From the NCBI GenBank assembly GCA_016218915.1, contig JACRCQ010000073.1, positions 62,001 through 126,000 of the forward strand: a stretch of DNA of 64,000 bases, read 5' to 3'. Under the pieces are notes generated by a model. That model was not told the origin of the DNA, ran no database searches, and worked only from the letters and a program-made list of their open reading frames with translations. The stretch is from Deltaproteobacteria bacterium (GTDB lineage Bacteria; Myxococcota_A; Polyangia; Polyangiales; Polyangiaceae). A program made the translations under genes and the position numbers. Positions 42,751 through 50,481 of this stretch are shown piece after piece; the first letter of the stretch is position 1, and each line of letters begins with the position of its first letter.

Positions 42751-44268
42751 ATGGAGCAGATACTATATTTCGTCGCCGCTTCGACCCCGACGCCCGCCCG
42801 GGCCGCCCAGGCCGCGCTCGACTCCGTGGCTCGTCACGTTTCTCCGTTGATCGCCCGCGGCGTCCAGTTCCAGCTCGAAACAAGCCTTCCTCGCGCCCTG
42901 GAACGCCTTCGCTCCGGTGCCTTCTACGCATTGATCGTCGATGCCCGCGTCACCTTCGGCTCGCCCGCCCAGACCACCGCCCTTGAGCTGCTCCACACGC
43001 TCTTTGATGAGCATGACATCGCAGGACCCGTGTCCCGCGACCAGACCTGGCTCGTCGTCGATCCGGACAAGGCCGGTGCCGAGCTGGCCTTCGAGGCCGG
43101 ACGCATCCACATCGCTGGGTCGATCGTCGCCCCGTTTGACGATGCAGGCTGGCGGGACATCTGGCTACGGGTGGAGGCCACGATCCAGCACCGGCGCGAA
43201 GGGCGAATCGCCATCTGCCTGGCCGGAGGCGGGATCGAGGGGCTTTTCTACGAGCTCGGAGTATTGCGCGCCTTGCAGTACTTCCTGCCCAACTTCCAGC
43301 TGCAGGACACGGACATCCTGTGCGGTATCAGCGCCGGCGCCATTGTCAGCGGCTTCATGGCCAACGGGCTCGGCCCACGGGAAATCGCACGGGGATTCCA
43401 GTACGGCGAAGGCCGCATCGAAAAAATCAACAAGGGCGACATCTTTGACCCGAACTTTGGCGAGCTCGCCCAGCGCCTCGGCACCAGCGCTCTCGGTCTC
43501 CTCCGCGGAAGACACACTCCTCTGCAAGCCCTCTTCCGTCTCGCTCCGACAGGCGTGTTCGCCGGAGCCGGCCTGCGCCGCTACCTCGATCGACAGCTCA
43601 ACCGCCCGGGGATGGTCAATCGGTTCACTGACCTCAAGCACAAGCTCTTCATCGGCGCCACCGACCAGGATACCGCCGAGCACGTCGTCTTCGGCTCTCC
43701 TGGCTGGGACCACGTCCCCATCCACCTCGCCATCCGGGCGTCCGCTGCGCTGACCCCGTTCTACACGCCCCAGCGCATCGAAGGGCGCTACTACATGGAT
43801 GGCGGATTCACGCGCACCACCAACATGCGCATCGCTGTCCAGAGCGGCGCCTCCCTCGTGATCCTGATCGACCCGCTTGTGCCCATCGTCAGCCCGCGCC
43901 CAGGCTACGTTGCCTCCAAGGGCGGCGTGCTCGTGGGCATGCAAGGGCTCAAGGCGTTGATTCATGGAAGGTTCGATCGAGCGGTGTACGCCCTTCGGGC
44001 GATGTACCCGCACATCTCCTTCCATCTGTTCCAGCCGGACGGCGCGGTGATGCGCCTGATGGCTGGCTCACCCATGCGCTTCTTCTACCGCCCGGAGATC
44101 GAGGAGATCGCGTTCCGGGAGACGGTCCGATCGATCCGGCAGTACCGATTTGATAGATTGCGGACGGACTTCGCACGGCAATCGGTTCGATTCGAGGATC
44201 CGGAGTCGGAGCTCGACACGATCAAGCGCGACCTGCTCGACGAGGCGAGCGAAGTCCAGGTTGCCTGA
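42751..44268 (+). CDS. Patatin-like phospholipase with N-terminal extra domain
   Basis: A 505-residue lipid acyl hydrolase. The patatin core spans about 153-385: oxyanion loop GGGIEG (159-164), nucleophile elbow GISAG (Ser194), and catalytic Asp350 in MDGG. The Ser-Asp dyad is complete. Before it lies a 140-residue alpha/beta domain (QILYFVAASTPT, FYALIVDARVTFG, TALELLHTLFDEH, WLVVDPD) with the alternation of a receiver-like fold, although no phosphorylation site is obvious; I have no name for it. ATG 42751 is used because GGAG lies just before it; a TTG at 42727 is possible. No signal peptide, so a cytosolic or injected enzyme. TATTCT at 42659-42664 may be its -10 box. Confidence 0.9.
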   Translation: MEQILYFVAASTPTPARAAQAALDSVARHVSPLIARGVQFQLETSLPRALERLRSGAFYALIVDARVTFGSPAQTTALELLHTLFDEHDIAGPVSRDQTWLVVDPDKAGAELAFEAGRIHIAGSIVAPFDDAGWRDIWLRVEATIQHRREGRIAICLAGGGIEGLFYELGVLRALQYFLPNFQLQDTDILCGISAGAIVSGFMANGLGPREIARGFQYGEGRIEKINKGDIFDPNFGELAQRLGTSALGLLRGRHTPLQALFRLAPTGVFAGAGLRRYLDRQLNRPGMVNRFTDLKHKLFIGATDQDTAEHVVFGSPGWDHVPIHLAIRASAALTPFYTPQRIEGRYYMDGGFTRTTNMRIAVQSGASLVILIDPLVPIVSPRPGYVASKGGVLVGMQGLKALIHGRFDRAVYALRAMYPHISFHLFQPDGAVMRLMAGSPMRFFYRPEIEEIAFRETVRSIRQYRFDRLRTDFARQSVRFEDPESELDTIKRDLLDEASEVQVA

Positions 44269-44401
44269 GTCCAGCGGACACACCGCGACATGCCGATCAG
44301 GCGATAGCGCGACCGCACGGGCATGGGCTCGGCTGACACGCAGCGTGTCTTTGCGGCAACCGACCTCAAGTGCTTGCCCTCCAAATCCCTGCACTTTGCA
44401 G

Positions 44402-44416
44402 TGGCACGCCCAGTGC
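44402..44416 (+). promoter_or_regulatory. Sigma-54-like -24/-12 element
   Basis: TGGCAC, five bases, then GTGC (consensus TTGC) with the required GG and GC spaced correctly. It sits 16 nt before ATG 44433. A match to a short consensus in a GC-rich intergenic region can occur by chance. Confidence 0.25.
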
Positions 44417-44432
44417 ACCAACCCGGCGCGTG

Positions 44433-44558
44433 ATGGCTTCCTGGCTTCGCATCCTGGTTTGGATCGCTGTCGTGGTTCTCCCCGGCGGCATGCTGTTGCT
44501 CCCTGTGCTGGTCGCCGACGCGCTGCATCGAAGGCAGGCGCTCAAGCTGCAGGCGTAG
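44433..44558 (+). CDS. Candidate 41-residue single-helix membrane peptide
   Basis: ATG 44433 opens MASWLRILVWIAVVVLPGG and a 22-residue hydrophobic helix, then ADALHRRQALKLQA and stop. The composition (Trp, Leu, Val helix, basic end) is that of a small membrane protein, and GC third-position bias is kept. There is no good ribosome site. Supporting evidence is thin; the alternative is that the region 44269-44584 is non-coding. Confidence 0.35.
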   Translation: MASWLRILVWIAVVVLPGGMLLLPVLVADALHRRQALKLQA

Positions 44559-44584
44559 GGCGGCCGAGCTGCGGGTCGCTTCGA

Positions 44585-45811
44585 TCAGCAGGCGACGAAC
44601 TTCTCATGGAGCAGACGTTGCGCTTCTGCGGCCTGCTTCGCTGCGATGATGACGCGCAGGCGCAAGGGCGACGCCCGGACTTCGATGGGCTCGATGCCCG
44701 CGCTGCCGAGAGCATCGAACATCCGCGCCAACGGCTCGGTCGTGTCGGTCAGACCTGCGCCGACCACGCTCACGACCGCGACGTTGTCCAGGATGGTCGC
44801 TCCTCGCAGCGCCGGCTCAGTCTCGAACAGCGCGCGAGCCCGACCCCAGTCCGGCACGTTCGCCATGGGCACCACGAACGATGTGCCTCGCTCGCAGATG
44901 CTCAGCTCCCGAAGCGGGATGTCTGCGTCTCGAAGCAGCTCCCACGCCCTGCGTCGTTCCGCTGAAGGCGATGGTTCCAGTCGGACCAGACAAGCTTGGG
45001 TCTCTCCCACCACCGCCCGCACCCGCCCGTCTTCGGTTGGCGCGAACTTGCGAACGATCGTCTGGCGCTCTGGCTCGCCGTTCGCGTCGGCCGGCCCAAA
45101 GCTCGACCGCGCATAGATCGCGATTCCAGCGCGCCGCGCCCATTCGACCGCTTGCGCGTTGAGCACCTTCGCCCCGCATTCAGCCATCTCCTGCAGCAAT
45201 TCGTGATCGAGCTGCCGGATGTGCACCGCCTCCGGCACGACCCGCGGATCTGCGGAATACACCCCGTCGACGTCGCTGTAGATCTCGCATCGGTCCGCTT
45301 GCAGCGCCGCTGCCATCGCCACGGCCGTGGTGTCAGATCCGCCCCGGCCGAGGGTCGTGATCTCGCGCTTGTAGCTCATGCCCTGGTAGCCCGCGATGAT
45401 CACTACCTTTCCTCGCTCCAGCTCGTCTTCGACCCGATGAGGACGCACCTCGATGATGCGCGCATTGAAGTGCCGATCGTTGGTGATGATTCCGCACTGC
45501 GAGCCTGTGAACGAGATCGCGTCGTGCCCCCGCGCGTGGATCGCGATCGACAGCAGCGCCATCGAGACGCGCTCTCCGGTGGTGACGAGCATGTCGAGCT
45601 CGCGACGCGGCGGCGGGTGGACCTTGCCATCCAGGGTCCCTGCTTCCTGCGCGAGGGTCAGCAGCCCGTCCGTGGTCTTGCCCATGGCGCTGACCACCAC
45701 CACCACCTGGTTGCCAGCTCGAACCGCTCCCACCACCTTGTCGGCCACCTTGCGGATCCGATCCACATCCGCCACCGACGATCCACCGTACTTCTGGACC
45801 ACTATCGCCAT
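44585..45811 (-). CDS. lysC: Aspartate kinase
   Basis: Catalyses aspartate to 4-phosphoaspartate, the first step to lysine, threonine, methionine and diaminopimelate. The kinase domain starts MAIVVQKYGGSSVAD and carries FTGSQCGI, TTLGRGGSDTTAVAMA and SDVDGVYSADPR. Two ACT domains follow (about 270-340 and 345-405). The second has VSVVGAGLTDT, but the family's ISTSEIKI effector strand reads VRASPLRL, and the first ACT domain is worn, so end-product inhibition may differ from the usual lysine/threonine type. Length 408 is normal. Start ATG 45811. The gene lies 45 nt from the acidic-protein gene on the same strand. Confidence 0.93.
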   Translation of the reverse strand: MAIVVQKYGGSSVADVDRIRKVADKVVGAVRAGNQVVVVVSAMGKTTDGLLTLAQEAGTLDGKVHPPPRRELDMLVTTGERVSMALLSIAIHARGHDAISFTGSQCGIITNDRHFNARIIEVRPHRVEDELERGKVVIIAGYQGMSYKREITTLGRGGSDTTAVAMAAALQADRCEIYSDVDGVYSADPRVVPEAVHIRQLDHELLQEMAECGAKVLNAQAVEWARRAGIAIYARSSFGPADANGEPERQTIVRKFAPTEDGRVRAVVGETQACLVRLEPSPSAERRRAWELLRDADIPLRELSICERGTSFVVPMANVPDWGRARALFETEPALRGATILDNVAVVSVVGAGLTDTTEPLARMFDALGSAGIEPIEVRASPLRLRVIIAAKQAAEAQRLLHEKFVAC

Positions 45812-45856
45812 GGTTCGACGGGTATCACGATCGCCACAAGAGGGCCAAATCGTCGC

Positions 45857-46825
45857 TCACGCCGCGAATCTTGGGCGCCAGGCCTGCAGCCCCGACGGCC
45901 CCGCCACCCACAGCCACCCCCGCTCATCGTCCCACCCCAGCGCACTCGCAGGCCCCGCACTGTCAGATTCGTCCCCATCCTCGTCCGTGCCCCTGCTGAC
46001 GTCTGTCGACAGATCCGCAACCAGGACCGGCTCGCCTCCGACCTCGCAACAGAACAGGTAGCTCCGGTCTTCCGCTTCCAGATAGATCGTTCCCAGTACA
46101 GCCAGGCTCGAACCGATCGGAGCGATCGCAATCGATGTCAGCTCGGCTGTCACCATGCAGGTCGACCACGACTCGCCCGAGTCCCTCGAAACCGATAGAT
46201 CACCTTTGGAAGTCGCTTTTGCGACGAGGTCAGCGCGCATTGCCGACAAGGTCGCCTCCGTCCAGGAGGATGGCGACTCATCCGCTCGCAGCTCAATCTG
46301 CTCCCAGCGCACCAGGGCCCAGGACGGCAGTGCGACCTTCTCGGAAATGTCCACGGACTCGTCGATCACGACTCCGCCAGGCAGGTCGGCCTCGTCGTCG
46401 GAGTCGAGTTGGGGAAGCGCCGATTCGTCGATGTCATCCCCGGACGCACCAGGCTGATCATCGGCGTCATCCGACACGCCGGCATCGGCCACGGTGTCGA
46501 TGCCCACCGCAGCATCATCTCCCGGCACCCCTGCTGCGTCGTCATCGCGTTCGCCGTGCTTGTCTTCCTGGATGTCGATGTCCGGGGCGCCGATGTCGAT
46601 CTCCCGCGGATCCTCCGTGCCTGGCTCGGACGCGTCGTCATCGCCGTCGACGAGCTCACCGATCTGCAGCTCCGACGCGACGGAGTCATCGAGGTCACGA
46701 TCGAGCTCCTCCGCTTCCAGGTCCAGATCAGTCTGGACTTCTTCTTGCTTGTCGTCCTGGTCGTCGTCGTCCATCGGCGGCAGGTCGTCGAGCAGCTCGT
46801 CGTCCTTGTACAGCTTGCGCGGCAT
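45857..46825 (-). CDS. Very acidic protein with BNR-like C-terminal region
   Basis: A 322-residue protein without signal peptide. Residues 1-190 are extremely Asp/Glu-rich and disordered (MDDDDQDDKQEEVQTDLDLE), which suggests a metal-, DNA- or protein-interaction tail. The rest contains one clear SRDSGESWS motif of the BNR/Asp-box kind seen in beta-propellers, and strands SYLFCCEVGGEPVLVADLS and GWLWVAGPSGLQAW. No enzyme motif. ATG 46825 starts MPRKLYKDDELLDD; TTGCGC (46856-46861) and TAGCTT (46833-46838) on the minus strand, 17 nt apart and 7 nt before the ATG, are a good promoter. It precedes lysC on the same strand. Confidence 0.7.
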   Translation of the reverse strand: MPRKLYKDDELLDDLPPMDDDDQDDKQEEVQTDLDLEAEELDRDLDDSVASELQIGELVDGDDDASEPGTEDPREIDIGAPDIDIQEDKHGERDDDAAGVPGDDAAVGIDTVADAGVSDDADDQPGASGDDIDESALPQLDSDDEADLPGGVVIDESVDISEKVALPSWALVRWEQIELRADESPSSWTEATLSAMRADLVAKATSKGDLSVSRDSGESWSTCMVTAELTSIAIAPIGSSLAVLGTIYLEAEDRSYLFCCEVGGEPVLVADLSTDVSRGTDEDGDESDSAGPASALGWDDERGWLWVAGPSGLQAWRPRFAA

Positions 46826-46832
46826 CGCGGCG

Positions 46833-46861
46833 AAGCTATGGCGGTCGCGGGCCAAGCGCAA
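46833..46861 (-). promoter_or_regulatory. Promoter of the acidic-protein gene (leaderless type)
   Basis: On the minus strand TTGCGC (46856-46861), 17-nt spacer, TAGCTT (46833-46838). The -10 box ends 7 nt before ATG 46825. No ribosome-binding site. Confidence 0.5.
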
Positions 46862-46985
46862 GCGACCGAACGAGCGTGGGTGTGGCGAGCGGCCGCGTCG
46901 TTCGATCCAGGCAGATGGGATTCTTGCCCCAATGATTCGAAAAGCTGGGGTGGTTGCGACGCACCCTGTGGAGTAGGGTCGCAGC

Positions 46986-47267
46986 GTGCGCGTTCCCATC
47001 CCCGAGATATCCGACAGGTCGCTCGTGACCCGCCGACTCCTGGTGGAAGCTCGCCACGTTGTCTATGTCAAGGGGATCATCGAGGCGAGCGAAGGTCTCG
47101 CGTGCATGTTCGCGGAACGGGGTGGCGAGCTGCTGGTGGTTGCGCCGTGCAGCAGGGAAGCGGAGCTCGACGAGCTGGTGCGCGATCTGCGCGACGAGTT
47201 GGGTGCGATAGTGAGCGCCTCAATGACGAACAGTGCGACCGGATCAAAATCGCACTCGAGTGGCTGA
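46986..47267 (+). CDS. DUF4911-like small protein, possibly frameshifted near its end
   Basis: A 93-residue protein of unknown function. The core LLVEARHVVYVKGIIEASEGLACMFAERGGELLVVAPCS matches the pattern of DUF4911 (basic strand, xIxYVKGIxEAxEGLA, second strand). The GTG start sits 6 nt after TAGGGT (46974-46979). After ELGAIV the frame continues with polar, unconvincing residues (SASMTNSATGSKSHSSG). In another frame the same bases read LNDEQCDRIKIALEWLTGVE, which looks more like a folded C-terminus, so either a frameshift or a sequencing error may have occurred near 47200. Confidence 0.6.
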   Translation: MRVPIPEISDRSLVTRRLLVEARHVVYVKGIIEASEGLACMFAERGGELLVVAPCSREAELDELVRDLRDELGAIVSASMTNSATGSKSHSSG

Positions 47268-47273
47268 CGGGCG

Positions 47274-47302
47274 TTGAAGCGTTGCATGTGATCCTCTAGC
47301 TT
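47274..47302 (+). promoter_or_regulatory. Promoter of the 227-residue protein gene (leaderless type)
   Basis: TTGAAG (47274-47279), 17-nt spacer, TAGCTT (47297-47302). The -10 box ends 7 nt before ATG 47310; no Shine-Dalgarno. Confidence 0.5.
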
Positions 47303-47309
47303 CGGCAGC

Positions 47310-47993
47310 ATGGGTTCGACACCGCAACCGCGGCGATACGGAAGATCGGATGACACGGGCGATGCAGGACCCGATCGCATCTTCCCGGCATGGCAGGTGT
47401 GGCTGCGCGCACTGGCCACCGACGCCGAGGCAGCGCTCGGCGCTGCGCTCGCCTACGAAGCGCTCGACCCGCAGGGGCGCGCCGCGTTCCTCGATGCGCT
47501 CGAGCAGGATGCCGAACGTCTCGGCGTGCCCCGCATCGCGCTGTTCGCTCCGTTCCTCTCTGTCGAAAGGGACCCGGAGCGTCGCCATCGAATCCTCTTC
47601 GCGCTCGGCGACGACTTCGGAACAGCCGAGCGACGTCGCCCGCTGTCGCTGCTCGGGCACACTGCGGATGGCGATCGTGTCGTCGCAGTCGTGGCTCCGA
47701 TGTACCTCGACTTCGTGCGCGTGATCACGTGCCGCTTCTCGCATGGTCGCGGCTTCTCCTGGATCCGCAATGACCCGCTCGTGCATGTCAAGGATGCGCC
47801 CAGCGGAGGGGCTCAGCTCGACGGAGCGTTGATGGAGCCGACGCCGCTCGGGCGCGTCATCGACGAGATCGCGGCTGCGGTGGTTGCTCAGCGTGATCCG
47901 CAGGGCAATCTCCCGGAGGCGCTCGAGCCGCTGTTGGAGCTGTTCGACTCGCGGCTTCACGACCAGGGCGACGGCGAACTCACGGACAGATGA
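47310..47993 (+). CDS. Soluble protein of unknown function
   Basis: A 227-residue cytosolic protein without signal or membrane helix. A helical N-terminal half (QVWLRALATDAEAALGAALAYEALDPQGRAAFLDALEQD) precedes a beta-rich part (PLSLLGHTADGDRVVAVVAPMYLDFVRVITCRF) and a helical end. I recognise no family. Its TGA overlaps the ATG of the following thioredoxin-fold lipoprotein gene (ATGA), so expression is coupled. Confidence 0.78.
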   Translation: MGSTPQPRRYGRSDDTGDAGPDRIFPAWQVWLRALATDAEAALGAALAYEALDPQGRAAFLDALEQDAERLGVPRIALFAPFLSVERDPERRHRILFALGDDFGTAERRRPLSLLGHTADGDRVVAVVAPMYLDFVRVITCRFSHGRGFSWIRNDPLVHVKDAPSGGAQLDGALMEPTPLGRVIDEIAAAVVAQRDPQGNLPEALEPLLELFDSRLHDQGDGELTDR

Positions 47994-48538
47994 GCAGGCG
48001 CGTGCGGCCGGCGTTTCGGTCGATCGCCACGGCGATCGCAGGGGTGTCGTGCCTCGGAGCGCTGGCAGGCGTGTCGTGCAGCGCCGCGGCGCCGCCCGCG
48101 AAGCCGCCCGCTGCTGCCCAGAAGGAGAGCCCGCTGCAGTTCGATCTCGAGGCGGTCGACGGCACACGCGTGTCGTCGGAGACCACGCGGGCGCGCAACA
48201 CCGTCATCGGCTTCATCACCACCTACGACCTGGCGTCGCAGGCGCTCGCCAACTACTTGAAGACCGTCGCGCGCGAGCACGTGCCTCGCACCAACGTCGT
48301 TGCGATCGTCCTCGAAGCGCCGGAATCGCTGCCGCTCGTCAAGGCGTTCGCCACCACCATTCGCATCAAGTATCCGCTCGTCCTGGTCGAGCCGCGCGAT
48401 CACGCCCGGTCCGTGTTCAAGGACATGAAGTCGGTGCCGAGCGTGCTCATCCTCGATCGCGAAGGGCGCCCCTCCTGGCGCAAGAACGGGATCGTGGAGG
48501 CCAAGGAGATCGATCAGGTGCTGCGCGGGCTCGAGTAG
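47990..48538 (+). CDS. Thioredoxin-fold lipoprotein lacking the active-site cysteines
   Basis: A 182-residue exported protein with signal and lipobox ALAGVSC. Residues 45-182 follow the redoxin/TlpA layout: LQFDLEAVDGTRVS strand, then TVIGFITTYDLASQALANYL where active members have a WCxxC, a central strand, VPSVLILDREG with the cis-Pro, and a C-terminal helix. No Cys remains in the mature domain except the lipidated one, so it cannot do disulfide exchange. It may be a chaperone-like or binding version of the fold. ATG overlaps the TGA of the upstream gene. Confidence 0.75.
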   Translation: MSRRVRPAFRSIATAIAGVSCLGALAGVSCSAAAPPAKPPAAAQKESPLQFDLEAVDGTRVSSETTRARNTVIGFITTYDLASQALANYLKTVAREHVPRTNVVAIVLEAPESLPLVKAFATTIRIKYPLVLVEPRDHARSVFKDMKSVPSVLILDREGRPSWRKNGIVEAKEIDQVLRGLE

Positions 48539-48569
48539 CGGATCGTCGATCGAGCCTTGCTCCTGCTGC

Positions 48570-49271
48570 CTACCGCCTCGCTTCGTTCGGTCGATCCGAC
48601 ACGATGCGGCCGTCCACCAGCTCCACGATCCGATCGCATCGCGCCGCGAGCCGTGGATCGTGGGTGACGATCAGGAACGCGGTCCCCTCCTGCTCGTTGA
48701 CCTCCCGAAGCAGCGCAAAGATCTGGTCCGCGCTCTGCGTGTCGAGGTTTCCCGTGGGCTCGTCGGCAAGCACCAGCGGCGGCTTCATCACCAGCGAGCG
48801 AGCGATCGCCACGCGCTGCTGCTGACCCCCGGACAGGTTCGTGGCCTTGTTGCGCGCCTGCGGCTCGAGCCCCACGCGCTGCAGCAGCATCATGGCCCGA
48901 GCCTGCATCTCGTCGCTGACCCACCCTGACTGGGAGTACATGGGAAGAAACACGTTCTCCTGCGCGGTGAACTCGGGCAGCAGATGGTGGAACTGGAACA
49001 CGAATCCGAGGCGACGCCCACGAAGCGCAGTCAGAGCGTCGTCGTCGAGCGTGGACGTGTCCAAGGCTTCGATCAGGACCCTGCCGCTCGTCGGACGATC
49101 CAGCAGCCCGACCATGTTGAGCAGCGTGCTCTTGCCGGAGCCCGACGGCCCGATGAGCGCCGTGAACTCCCCGGGCTGTACGCTCAGATCCACGCCGTGC
49201 AGCACGCGCGTCAGGATGTGCGTGCCGTAGTCCTTTACCACGGCGTCGAGGCGCAGCACCGGATCAGCCAT
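48570..49271 (-). CDS. ABC transporter ATPase (MacB/LolD type)
   Basis: A 233-residue cytosolic motor of a tripartite transporter. Walker A GPSGSGKST (41-49), Q-loop FVFQFHHLLPEFT, signature LSGGQQQRVAIARS, Walker B LVLADEPTGNLD and H-loop THD. The DEPTGNLD and FQ..LLP forms are typical of the MacB/LolD/FtsE family that drives mechanotransmission rather than substrate import. The start overlaps the permease stop by 8 nt, so the two are translated together. Third gene of the adaptor-permease-ATPase operon. Confidence 0.93.
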   Translation of the reverse strand: MADPVLRLDAVVKDYGTHILTRVLHGVDLSVQPGEFTALIGPSGSGKSTLLNMVGLLDRPTSGRVLIEALDTSTLDDDALTALRGRRLGFVFQFHHLLPEFTAQENVFLPMYSQSGWVSDEMQARAMMLLQRVGLEPQARNKATNLSGGQQQRVAIARSLVMKPPLVLADEPTGNLDTQSADQIFALLREVNEQEGTAFLIVTHDPRLAARCDRIVELVDGRIVSDRPNEARR

Positions 49272-50481
49272 TGCGGATCACCGTGGCAGGATCGAGACGT
49301 GCCGCACGGCGTGCCGGCGCTACCGCTGCCAGCAGCCCGGTGACCGTGGCCACCGCCAGCGCAGTGGCAAACAGACCTGCGTTCAGATCCACGGGAAACT
49401 TGGGAGAGCCGTCGGGGTTCTTCGCCAGCGACGAGAAGATCAAGGACAGCACGGTGCCGATCCCGGAGCCGATCACGGCGCCGAGCAGCCCGACGATCCC
49501 GCCCTGGATGAGGAAGACCCGCATCACGCGCCGGGTGGAGGTGCCGGTGGCCTTGAGGATCCCGATTTCGCGCGACTTCTGCACGACCGACACCACGAGC
49601 ACGCTGGCGATGCCCAGCGTCACCGCGAGCATCACGAAGAACTGGATCATGTAGCTGGAGCTGTTCTGGGAGCTGAGCCCGATCAGCAGCTGCTGGTTGA
49701 GCTTCATCCAGCTGTCGGCCACCAGCCCGGTCCTGCTCGCGACCTCGACCGAGATCGCCTCTGCGTCGAATACCTGCTTCACCCGCACCTCGATCGTCGA
49801 GATGCTCCCCACCAGATCCAGCATCGTCTGCGCCGTGCGCAGCGACACGAACACCCACCGCTGGTTCACGTCCTTGTTGCCGAGATCGAAGATCCCTCGG
49901 ATCGTGAAGATGTCGGAGCGTCCCGCCGCTGTCACCATCCTCAGCTTGTCGCCCACCCCGAGCCCGAGATCCTTGGCGAGCTCGGCGCCGATCACGGCCT
50001 CGGTTCCATGGACCCGGAACTCGCCACTCCGGATCTTGTCCGCCACGTTGATCACGCGCACGAACTGGGCAGGGTCCACGCCGCGCAGCGCAACCGACTT
50101 GCTCACGTTGCCCTCGGTCACGAACGCGGAGCCCGCCACGGTCGGTGCTGCGGCCACCACGCCGGGTACCTGCTCGATCTGCTCGAGAATCGGCTGCCAG
50201 GCGTCGATCGAAGGCGTGCGTTGGCTCGACTTCTCGATCCGCGACGCGATCGACACGCTCGGGTCGCGTGAGAGCGATCGCGCGCGGTCCTCCTGGGGAC
50301 GCACCACCACGTGGGCCTGGCTCCCCAGGGTCTGCTTGATCAGGGTGTCCTGCAGTCCGCTGATCAAGGCATGGACGAAGATCATCACGCCGACGCCGAA
50401 AGCGACACCGGTCAGGATCAGCAGCGTCTGCATCCGCCCTTCCCGCAGGAATCGCAGGGCCATGAACAGCTCAAACGGCAC
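49264..50481 (-). CDS. ABC permease of the MacB/LolC-FtsX family
   Basis: A 405-residue inner-membrane permease with the family layout: helix 1 near 20-40 (LLILTGVAFGVGVMIFVHAL), a large periplasmic domain of about 230 residues, then helices near 278-300, 325-350 and 368-390 before a conserved C-terminus ending PARRAARLDPATVIRNG. This is the mechanotransmission type that works with a dedicated ATPase and, in MacAB, a membrane-fusion adaptor. The start overlaps the adaptor stop by 11 nt and the stop overlaps the ATPase start. Efflux rather than lipoprotein release is favoured by the adaptor gene and the TetR regulator next to it. Confidence 0.9.
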   Translation of the reverse strand: MPFELFMALRFLREGRMQTLLILTGVAFGVGVMIFVHALISGLQDTLIKQTLGSQAHVVVRPQEDRARSLSRDPSVSIASRIEKSSQRTPSIDAWQPILEQIEQVPGVVAAAPTVAGSAFVTEGNVSKSVALRGVDPAQFVRVINVADKIRSGEFRVHGTEAVIGAELAKDLGLGVGDKLRMVTAAGRSDIFTIRGIFDLGNKDVNQRWVFVSLRTAQTMLDLVGSISTIEVRVKQVFDAEAISVEVASRTGLVADSWMKLNQQLLIGLSSQNSSSYMIQFFVMLAVTLGIASVLVVSVVQKSREIGILKATGTSTRRVMRVFLIQGGIVGLLGAVIGSGIGTVLSLIFSSLAKNPDGSPKFPVDLNAGLFATALAVATVTGLLAAVAPARRAARLDPATVIRNG

